From NCBI GenBank assembly GCA_021234155.1, contig JAJEKV010000017.1, forward strand, positions 17,060,372 to 17,124,371: 64,000 nucleotides of DNA, written 5' to 3'. Source of the DNA: Isoetes taiwanensis. Taxonomy: Eukaryota; Streptophyta; Lycopodiopsida; Isoetales; Isoetaceae. The translations under genes and the position numbers were made by a program. The notes beneath the pieces are model-generated. The model was not told the DNA's origin. It searched no databases and saw only the letters and a list, made by a program, of their open reading frames with translations. Of this stretch, positions 1-8,530 are shown in pieces. The stretch's first letter is position 1; each line of letters begins with the position of its first letter.

Positions 1-379
1 GGAGACACACTTGCTATAATAAAACCAAGCTCAAGCAATTCACGAGTTGCTTCTTGAGCTCATCAACTCGTGTGCTCATCCTGTATGGTGCCTTGTTGGT
101 AGGCTTAGCATCCGTGCTAATGTGATCTCACACTCCACACCCCTGTAAAGGTGGTAGCTGCCGGATTTCATCCGAGGAAATACATCCTTGAATTCGAAAT
201 AAGCCTTGCTCTTGGCTTGGGCAATCGCTTCCCCTTTTTGGTCGTTCCCATCCGCTTATTGGGCTCAATTGCCTCCAATCTCAAAAATGTAATCCACCTT
301 ATTTCTTTCTATACTTTTCCTTAGTCTGCTTCAAAGAAATACATTAATCGCATAGAAGAAGTCTGTCTTCTTACCTCTC

Positions 380-764
380 ACTATGAATTTGGTGCCGTCC
401 GGGTGTCTGTCATGGCGACTTCATTAAGATTCGCAATCGATCATGGCTTTAAGCTGGCTTTAGGAACTCCATTCCTACTATAAGGTCATACCTTCCAATC
501 TCCATGACCTCTGCCCCCATCGCCACTTACTTCCACTAAAGGTCTATGTCGAATGTAATCCTCCTCCCCTTAGTGTGCGAATGGAACCGTTTGCCATAGC
601 AACGGCCTTGGCTTAGACTTCAATACCTTGTTCTTCATTAGGGCAGCCAGCCTAGGAGGCGAAATTGTGAGAGCTACACATTGTCTATGAGGACTACATA
701 TGGATTGCTATCTATGATTCCATCAGCGATCATCCTTTGCCGGTGATTTTCTATATCACCCGAC
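380..764 (-). pseudogene. Gypsy protease / pol linker remnant
   Basis: Minus-strand frames show VVLIDNV at the position of the aspartic protease active site, where LIDSG/LIDTG would be expected. After about 60 codons comes RYDLIVGMEFLKP (about 495-455), the conserved 'YDxILGMxWL' segment that ends gypsy proteases. Stops interrupt it and the catalytic DSG/DTG is lost. Reverse transcriptase should continue leftward beyond base 1. Confidence 0.55.
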
Positions 765-1760
765 TCAATATTTGCCACAGATATGGCACTCACCATCTAT
801 GAAGTCCTGGGCCTCATGTTGGTCGTCGTCTTCATCTGCTTCTGTCGGCGAATCCCAATCCATAAGCTCTGCCAAGGCTGCCTGCATGACGAATGGGCAA
901 TCATGTGTTCGGTGCCCTGGTTGGAAGCACTTGAAACATAGCTTCTTCTCGATACATTCTCGTCTCTTCTCTTTCGTCAGGCTGTCTAGAATACGCTTTA
1001 ACATGCTGCCCCCGATGCATTGCAAACTACGGTCCCCAAAGTTCTTACCACGAGCTCTTCCTTGCTGCTGGCCTCGATGGGCGTAGTTGCTGATTGCTTA
1101 CTCTGTTGCTGCCCTTGGTGCTTTGTCCGTTGACTTTCCTTTGAAGGCCCATTTGTCTCTCACTGGCGTTCTTTGGAGCTTCTTCAAACTTATGGCTTTA
1201 TCCTCGGCTTCTTCCAGCGACTTAGGGTTGATTGCTTTCGGACTAGCCTTTTGATATTCTTTGTTCCGGTCCCTCAATGTAAGTTTCAACCGCTTGCCTT
1301 TCAGGAGACTCGGGAACATGGAGCTGAGTCGCATGAATTCCTACTTTGCTCTTGACAAGGTACCACGGTTCAATCGTAGAAGCCTTTGGATCTGCACTTT
1401 TGCTAGTATGTGACCTAGGTACATAATGTCTGCGAAGGCCTTCTTTGAAGGTCTTGAATCTGCAAACTGTTCCTTTTGAGCTTGTTGGACTTTGCATAGC
1501 CTTTCCACCGGATTCTAGCTGCTCCTATCAAGTTTCTTTGTAGCAACTTTCCCTATATCCTTATCCTTCATGCCATAAGAGTTGCGAGAACTCTTCCATC
1601 TCATCAAGCCGGGCTTACGCCACCATACGATTTTGTCCTTCCCGAGAACTGACCCAACTTCCTAGTCTTCCACACATTGCTCATAGCCTTTGTCAACTTT
1701 CTTTGATAATCATCTTCCTTCCTTGCCACTGGCTCTTGTGTGGGGAGGTGCGGGACTCAC
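765..1760 (-). pseudogene. Gypsy gag remnant with CCHC zinc knuckle
   Basis: Gag-like sequence is spread over several frames. Near 1600-1440 it reads LDEMEEFSQLLWHE and later FADIMYLGHILAKVQ. Near 1230-1170 it reads SLEEAEDKAISL, the usual 'LEEA' region at the end of retrotransposon gag. It ends in a clean zinc knuckle, CFKCFQPGHRTHDC (C-x2-C-x4-H-x4-C, 938-897), followed by an acidic tail. Gag packages element RNA. Multiple frameshifts make it non-functional. Confidence 0.7.
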
Positions 1761-2348
1761 TTTCGAGCTAGAACTGTCTTGGTATGCTCAAGTGTCGATG
1801 AACTGGAGCTAGGTGGTGTTGGACTCATTCTGTTTCTCCTTTTCCTCTTCCGTCTGCGGCATTTCCGATTGTCCCCCCTCAGGCTGTGGACCTTCCTCGA
1901 TGCCTTCTTTGAGGAGGTAGCGGTGGAGGTGGTGGTGGAGCAGTGCATATTCTTGGGCATTCATCAATGGGGTAGCCCAGGTGGATCGGTGATGCATCGG
2001 TTCCTCATCCGCGACGAAAGCCTTGCGTTAATTGCTTCCGGCGTCATTTCGTCGTTGTTGTCATCTTGATCACGTCCAAATAGGTTTCTGGGTACCCACT
2101 GGTGATGTCGGCCTTGGCCTTGAGAACCCTGAAGTCGTGTTCCTGTCGCAAGGATTAATCATCAATGCTTGTTATTAAGTTACACAGTAGTCATTTTTGC
2201 TTACAATTAAATTGTTGTTAGGTACAAAAGAAATCATATGAAAATTCCACTTACAAGTCAAGATCATGGTAAGACATTAATTAGTATATAGAAATACATT
2301 TCATGAATTACATGATAATACTGAAGAGAGAGTTACAATACACTTTAA
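1761..2348. other. Spacer between pre-gag ORF and gag
   Basis: I see no clear gene. Short open frames on both strands here overlap each other and have no recognisable motif. The sequence probably joins the pre-gag ORF and gag. Confidence 0.35.
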
Positions 2349-3892
2349 TTAATTAACAAAACAAGTTTTCCATCGACGATGTCGCTTCATAGACTTGAAG
2401 AAGTTCTTGACATTCTTGAATCCTATGCCCTTGCCCATGTTCTGTAGGATTCTTGCCCCTGATCCTCCCTCCAATGCTCTTGCCATCTGTGGTGCCGGAA
2501 GTTCTGGTGCAGTTGCCGCCACTACTGACAAGTGCGCATCCCTGAGATGGCCCCTTGCGAAGTCGAGGGCATGAAGGGCTACGGATCTTTTGAAGAGGAT
2601 AACATGGTCCATTCCGTAATCTATCTTGGCATGTTGTCCGAAGCCTGAGAGTGCTATGAGGAGCGCCCGCAGTTCTTCACCCCTTGGGCTGAACTCCTTG
2701 TGGAAGACTATCATCCGCCCCACGGCTAAGGGCGGAAGATAGTACCCTCGAGTGATTTACCCTCGCTCGCCCCGTGGCTCCTGCATACTCCTCCTCCGAA
2801 GAGCTGCATCGCCCGAAAACATCTATTGCGATAAGATCTTCGTGGTCCCTCCACATTGTTGTTGCGTTCTCCATTGATGCCGCTAGATGCTTCACGATGC
2901 TCTGGAGCGACCGTCGGTCGGCTTGAGCTTGGGCTCTTCTTTGTACAACCCGCTTTGGATCTCCCGGAATTCTTCTTTCGAAATGGCCGGGTTGCTGCTG
3001 CTGAAACATCTGCCTTATCTGTTGGTACGCCTGGATGTCCGACATAGTTTCCCCTGCGTAGGAGTGTCGCTCGGCTACCTCCCTTGGGATCTCTTGGTAG
3101 GAGTAGTCGATGAAGTCACTGCCCTGCTCTTGTGCAATTAGGCCTAGGAGCTCATCGATCCTGAGGTCCTCTTCTTGACAATAGGGAAGGTTGAGAATAT
3201 CGGTGGCGAATATGTACTCCTCGCCGTCAATGATCACCGGGGTGAGGGCCGTGATACCTATTGGCGGGTTCCCGCCTTAGTACTTCCTGTTGCCGAGCTA
3301 GACGCTTCTCCATCCTTCTTGCCTCCCTCATCTCCCAACTTGGGTTCTCTTCCTCTTCCTCTTCGTAATCCTGCTCAATCTGCAACATAGGTGTTTCTGA
3401 TGTGGAGCCGTAATATTCATACTCCGCAGTCTCGATCTCGTGAATGCCTATCTGTGCCGTCCGGGTGTCGAGAGGTGCCAAATCCAAAGGTTGAATTGAC
3501 GGTTCCCCTGGTTGGTTAACTGCCCTGTACTGCATGAACAAAGCTAAGGCTGCTTGGTTTGAGACGTACCTATGCCTATGATGCTTACAGGTCATGTAGT
3601 CTGGCATGTTTCTGGTTCTATCCCACAGCCTACTCTTGCCCCTGGATCCCCCACCTATGGCTTGGGTAAGAGAGTCTAAGGAAACCCATTTCCCTCCCCT
3701 AGGTGGCAAGCTAACTTCCCAGGGTAGAATGTGCCGATCATATTGACAAATGATGTCAGTGTAGTAGGGAGTTCTGGTCAAGGTGGCATGAAGATCAAAG
3801 AGATGATCAAAGACATGAAAGGCTTGCTCAGCAGGGAATTCACGGATGTGATTGGAGTCATTGTACCATCTAACAAAGCTTGATGGCGCCAT
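2349..3892 (-). pseudogene. Unrecognised pre-gag ORF of the gypsy family (frameshifted)
   Basis: Three overlapping open frames on the minus strand (3892-3227, 3237-2677, 2723-2349) form one broken protein of about 510 residues. The first break lies near 3260-3285. In the downstream frame the sequence upstream of the internal Met reads ITALTPVIIDGEEY, which matches ITSLTPVIIQGEEY in the copy at 57473-58042. Shared blocks include RxMPDYMT near residue 90, PSIxPL, the GEEY block, RxDELL and SDIxAYxxIRQM. The middle is acidic (a run of Glu near residue 185), followed by an Arg-rich helix and a Gln run. I recognise no known domain. Retrotransposon gag follows separately downstream, so this is an extra ORF or a long gag N-terminal extension. 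Confidence 0.6.
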
Positions 3893-4636
3893 TGAGCAGA
3901 GATGGCTATGAAAAATGGCTGATGGGGATAAGCAAAGAGCTAGAAGATCGCCAAAGGGGCTGAGAGCATGCCTGATGGTGAGAAAATGACAAATGAGGGC
4001 CCTTTTTATAGACTAGGGGTGCCTCGGGTTCCGTGCACAGGGGTTCTTGATGAGGAAAGACTTCAAATCTATGGCCATGGTTGTCCAAATGAGCTACTAT
4101 GAAGTGCAATTCTAAGCAAAGCAAAGCAAGAAACACTACATGGCAGTTTGTTGGATCAAAATTGGTCAATTTGGCAAAATGGGCCGAAATCGGGATCGGT
4201 TCATTGTGAGTGGCTCTAGCGTTAAGTAACGCAGGCAGTATCCGCGTGATGCAACCCGATTTCGGGTCATTTCTATTTCTATGAAGAGTTTCGGGAATTT
4301 TAAAGATCCTAATATGACTTTATAGCATGATTCTAACCTAACTAGCAACTTTTGTTACTCAAATTGGACATCAATTAGTGACAGAATGCCGAAATCGGGT
4401 GGCATCGCGATGCGACCCGGTTTCGCCAATTTTCGCAATTTTTGAGTAATTAAGCTAGGATATTTAACTAATTAATTTTTCTTTGAACATCCCAATTTTA
4501 ATGATCAAAACTAAAGTAAAATTTGAGCTACTTAAACACATTTTCATACAAGAATTAAGGTCAGTTTGCACCAAAATTTTATATTTATAGGGGGGAAAAA
4601 CTTAACAATTACATTAATTTACGCAAAACTGCATCC
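3893..4636. other. Spacer between H3-like ORF and pre-gag ORF
   Basis: No gene is seen. The stretch is AT-rich with two related GC-richer hairpin segments (about 4171-4270 and 4389-4427), both containing CCGAAATCGGG-type sequence. Confidence 0.4.
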
Positions 4637-5034
4637 TCAAGGGTATTCCTTGCGGATGCGACGCGCCAAGTATAGATCCTTGGGCATCAGGGTTACCCTC
4701 TTCGTATGGATTGCGCAGAGGTTTGATTCCTCGAAGAGCTGGGTGAGCTCAGCCTCAGCGGCTACCTGCAACACCCTGGTTGTGAGCGGCGTCACCCTAT
4801 AGTCGATGACGAACTCCTGCATTACTTCCCGCATGAGCCGCTCGAACGGTGCCTTCCTAATCAGGAGATTAGTGCACTGTTGAAAGTGCTTAATCTCCCG
4901 GAAAACACGGGCGTGCGGCGAGTTAGGCCCGTGATGGACCTTCTTTGGCTTCTCGTGCGGGCGGCGGCTGGGCTGGTTCTTATTTGGTCCCCCCCCACAT
5001 AACGTTGGACGTTCGGGCGGCGATTACCGGTCAT
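4637..5034 (-). pseudogene. Divergent histone H3 (CENH3-like) ORF inside gypsy copy 1
   Basis: The last ~90 codons align end to end with histone H3: an alphaN helix ([17 protein letters not shown]), alpha1 ([14 protein letters not shown]), a loop/alpha2 equivalent, then the highly conserved [16 protein letters not shown] followed by [10 protein letters not shown] and the stop. The C-terminus matches the usual H3 end within a residue. The tail starting at the ATG at 5034 is about 45 residues, close to canonical length, but lacks the ARTKQTARKS motif and is Pro/Arg/Asn-rich. Tail and core are in different frames, offset by one base in a run of eight G (plus-strand C at 4989-4996), so this is either a one-base frameshift or a sequence error. 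The sequence [11 protein letters not shown] resembles CENH3 more than canonical H3, but loop 1 has the canonical length. There are no introns. It sits between the PBS and gag of an LTR element. Element cargo and host-H3 retrocopy are both possible. Confidence 0.75.
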
Positions 5035-5129
5035 TATACCTCGTCCAACGGCCGGAGGTATTCTTGGTATGCTTTTGAGGCGTTTGAAGAGGCTCCCTCC
5101 TTCGAGCGGTAACGATTAAATGTTTCGCC

Positions 5130-5767
5130 CTATATACGCTTCTTAACCACCTTGGGTGGCTTGGGCCACCGGGTAAAGGTGGTCTAGCGTGGGGTTTTGA
5201 GGGTTCCCCGGCTGCGTCTTCCTCGTCCCTCTGCTTCTACCTCCTCTTCTTCCTCCTCTACTTCCTCTTCTTGGCGAGGTTCGCCCGATAACGACAGTCC
5301 CGCGAGGGCTGTCGTTCCTTCTCTTTCGTCCTTCTCTCACACGCTCCCTCGGCTCCTTTCGCTCTCTCTTCTTCCTGCATGGCCAGCCCTCTCTTCCGGC
5401 CACTCTGCAGCCTTCTCCTTGCCCTTCTTCTTGGGCGAAGGGCCCGCCTCTTCAACACGCTCTTCAACTTTGCTCCTCAATCTGCTCCTCCACCTGCGTG
5501 TCAGGAGTGAGGCCGAAGTGGCGGGACTCGCCCGGTTCTCACAGGTGCCGCCCGACGAAGAGGCTGCTGCTGCTAAGGCGCCTCCTCCCTCCGAGCATCG
5601 TGATAGGTTTTGCGTCGGCTGCTGCTGGGGAAACTCCTCTTCCCCTTCTTAGGTCGAAGGTGCTCGGGAATTTTCTTAAGTATAATAGATCCTGCTGCTA
5701 CCGCTGCGCCATCGAGGCGTGGGTGCTCGCCCGAACTTCCTTCTTTATCTGTTTGGTCAGGAGCCAT
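5130..5767 (-). pseudogene. Decayed charged (Lys/Glu/Arg-rich) ORF in gypsy leader
   Basis: An ORF begins at 5767 (MAPDQTDKEGSSGEHP...) and runs 64 codons. The reading then shifts frame into a stretch rich in Lys, Glu and Arg with a run of acidic residues (about 5280-5230), broken by two in-frame stops. Composition alone suggests a disordered, nucleic-acid- or chromatin-binding region. No domain is recognisable. It lies directly upstream of the H3-like ORF and could have been part of the same transcript or even the same protein. An alternative is low-complexity noise in GC-rich sequence. Confidence 0.35.
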
Positions 5768-6323
5768 ACTTGGCCGGTCTAGAAAATGGATGGCGTAAGG
5801 GTGAGCAGAGAGAGATGGTGGAGGAAAGGGTTGGAGGGAAAATGAGGTGTCAAGGGTATTTAAAAGGAGGGTCCCAGGGAATATTCTCCTACCATAAATA
5901 GGCCTACTTATTAGCCCCCCTTATTAATTACACCATAGTACCCTTATTATTAATATGTGTTTAATTTTTAATACATATACTAAAATTCGTATTATACCTT
6001 TAGAATTTCAAATTTCCTAATATTTTGAAGTATTAATTATGGATTTGCGCCATTTTTCACCCAGGTCTCCGATTGGCATGATTCTTTGACCCATTTTAGG
6101 TGAAATTTGATGCTGAGATGCATAATTTTAAACTCAATTTTACTAGAAGGTGAATTTGACTCATTCACTTCTTAACCTAATTTCGGACCCACTACCTAGG
6201 AGAAAAATTTTTCCCCTATTTTCGAGGTTCGATGGTGGAAATTTCTATTTCACACCCCTATAGGTCTGTTAGACTACTTTCATGGTTATGGTCAGTGCTA
6301 GTTCTTGGTCAACCAAGAACATC
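5768..6323 (-). other. Leader region of gypsy copy 1, no gene seen
   Basis: About 550 bp lie between the PBS and the first ORF-like region. I see no coding potential, only AT-rich sequence typical of an untranslated leader. Confidence 0.5.
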
Positions 6324-6335
6324 GCTCTGATACCA
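6324..6335 (-). other. tRNA-Met(i) primer-binding site of gypsy copy 1
   Basis: The minus strand reads TGGTATCAGAGC, the 12-nt complement of the 3' end of plant initiator tRNA-Met, one base inside the LTR edge. This fixes the orientation of the element and its 5' LTR. Confidence 0.9.
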
Positions 6336-6336
6336 T

Positions 6337-7972
6337 TGTGACGCTCCCTACTAAACATACGGTGCTCGACCGTACACTCGGCAGGAAATCCCTCATCCGG
6401 CTCATCAACCGCACAGGCCCTCCGTCTATCCCGCACTCTGGAACCTCCGTAGTGTAGGAAGGGGACACGAAGGTGTCTTGCGCGCCCTTCCCCTATGGGC
6501 TCCTATCACATCGGAAGCATAACACGTCAGAACTAGCAATACAATACAATATGCTACCTCGAGGGGTATCTCAATCGCATATCCATAGATGCAAAGAACA
6601 TAATCATATGCCATAAAACATGAGAGCTCCTACCCGTGGCCCCGACACGTAAGGTAGTCGACTGACTGGATAGGCCTCAAGATAGAGCAGGCCGAATCAT
6701 AACAATGGCGGGGCTGGCATAAGACAATGGCTAGGGTTGATCACTCCATCCGCCCCTCCCTGTGCATACTTTTGCGGATGGGCTAGATCAAGGCGGGTGG
6801 CATGACTCTAACCTTCCGGATCGCAATCCCATGGCATCACCCATTGGAACTACTCGGGTTGCATCTCCTGGTCCGGCCCGAGGTAGGAAGGGTTGCATCT
6901 CCCCTTCCGGGGTCTAGAGGCTCCCAGGCGGCTAGAGAATCGTGGCGACACCACGATTCGTACCCAGTGAACCCCCAAAACAAGTGCCAAGGCGACACTT
7001 GCAACTCTTGAGAGGCGGGGCAACACCATTGCCGGGGAGGTGTCGGACCCATGCTCGGCCCACCGCAATTGACCGACCATAAGCCCTAGCCCACTATGGG
7101 ATCCCCGAAGCCCCCACTCGGCGGGGATCCTCCCTCCATCTTGCCTCTAGCCCCGTTGTGTAGTCTTTGAGTCACATCATAGCTTCCATAGCGGTGGGTT
7201 TCCTATGCAAGGCCGCTAACTAATAGGAACTAAGGGATCTACACATACTACATATAGCCCTAGGTCTCTACCCCCTTCCCAATACAAGAGGAGCACATGA
7301 TCAACCAATATCACATACATCACATCATGATCAATATCAATATCATATGAACATCTTAACCTAACATCGTAGCTAACTCTTGAGTTAGGGTTCCTTGATT
7401 AGGGTTCAAGATGTTCAACAAAGGATCTAGGGTGGCTCTACTCTAGACACGAATCACTAACCCATCTGGAGTGCTAACTTCCAGATGAACTAACATGAAC
7501 TCTACTCAACCTACCTCCTCCAAAAGCGCTTCCTCCCATCCCTGGCGTCTCCATGCTCCTAGACGTGGTTCGAAGGCTTGCTCCCTCTACGATCATACAC
7601 ACCTTCCAGGGGCTGCTGCTCCAGGCTAGACTATGACGAACGGTGCTCGAAACGGGGTTTCGGGCACGTGGATGAGAGTTCAGGTGCTAGGTCAGAGAAA
7701 AGGGTCTAGGGTTAGGGTTAGAGCTCATATAGGTGTGGGTCCACGTGGGATGCCACGTGGCACCACTAAGATGAGGTCGTGTGGCGGTTGCCCAATAGGA
7801 TAAGGCCATGTGAAAATGGGCCTTATCCTAAGGTTATCTAAGTTAAACAATTAACTTAGATGTGCACCCCTTGCCACTTATCCAAGGCATACAAGGTTAC
7901 CTAGGTAGACTTGTATGGTGACGGGTCCAGGAATATACGTATTTATGGCGTATATTCCCTTGGAACGTCACA
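6337..7972 (-). repeat. 5' LTR of gypsy copy 1
   Basis: The LTR is 1636 bp and bounded by the perfect inverted ends TGTGACG / CGTCACA. Its inner edge lies one base from the tRNA-Met primer-binding site. Several blocks recur in the truncated LTR at 52116-53267, for example the stretches near 6740-6775, 7060-7110 and 7270-7300, and the outer terminus is the same. The matching outer LTR of this copy lies outside the window, so age cannot be estimated from LTR divergence. Confidence 0.8.
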
Positions 7973-8384
7973 TTTCGGCATCATTCTTGGACTACCATAT
8001 CTCTGGAGTCTCAGATCTATGCCACGACTAAGACAGAATAGTTGGAAAGCTATAGAAGCTCGTTGAAAAATCCTCTATGTAGAAGCTCTATTGAAAAAGC
8101 CCACAGTCTTCCTGTTTACAGAAACTGCTCATGACAGTGTATGAGAAAACCCTGGTTATAAAGACCATATTTATAGTAGAAGCCCATTGAAAACCTTGTT
8201 CAGATCTTGGCGAACCCTGTTTACAGTTAGCAGTAGAAGCCAATTGAAAAATTATGTTTCTTCGTGAATGCAGGGAGGCGGAGGTGAGGTGAGGCGGCTG
8301 CTAGACGGCTATGGCGGATTTGCATTTTCCTAGAACAGACTTTTCACAGCCATATCCAAATCGGGAGGTTCACAGCCATATAAA
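7973..8384. other. Unassigned spacer with four short repeats
   Basis: No gene is seen. A motif close to GTAGAAGCYCNATTGAAAA occurs four times (near 8052, 8079, 8175 and 8232) in the same orientation, suggesting the remnant of a short tandem or dispersed repeat. Confidence 0.4.
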
Positions 8385-8530
8385 TGATGAATTAAAGGCA
8401 CATAAGCAAATAAACTTTAAGAGCTTCAAACCTTCGACCTTAATATTTGATACTGTAGCACTTGTAAATCATTAAAACATCACTGTAGCAACAATCTGAT
8501 TCATTATGTACCCCCGAAAACACAAGCACT
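8385..8530 (-). repeat. 3' LTR of the copia element, distal part
   Basis: This matches 18006-18151 almost base for base (for example the ACTGTAGCACTTG and TCACTGTAGCAACAATC blocks). It ends where the 2.4-kb TIR element has inserted. The next 27 bp of the LTR are found at 10909-10935. Confidence 0.85.

Larger units (their letters stand above)
1..7972 (-). mobile_element. Ty3/gypsy (chromovirus-like) LTR retrotransposon, copy 1, 5' half
   Basis: Read on the minus strand, this element starts with an LTR (7972 to 6337) and an initiator-Met tRNA primer-binding site. It continues through a charged ORF (5767-5130), a histone-H3-like ORF (5034-4637), an unrecognised ORF (3892-2349), gag with a CCHC zinc knuckle (about 1760-765) and protease-like remnants (about 760-380). 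Reverse transcriptase, integrase and the 3' LTR would lie left of base 1. Frameshifts and stops in every ORF show that it is dead. The LTR and the 3892-2349 ORF are both homologous to the second copy at 52116-58042, so they belong to one family. That copy carries a chromodomain, hence 'chromovirus-like'. That the histone ORF belongs to the element is inference from its position between PBS and gag. Confidence 0.8.

Noticed and set aside
4637-4834. Calling the H3-like ORF a definite centromeric CENH3
   Set aside because: The alphaN helix resembles CENH3, but loop 1 has canonical H3 length and the tail is unusual; only 'divergent H3, CENH3-like' is supportable.
5197-5652. Ser/Leu-rich plus-strand ORF
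   Set aside because: Low-complexity shadow of the Lys/Glu/Arg-rich minus-strand region in the gypsy leader.
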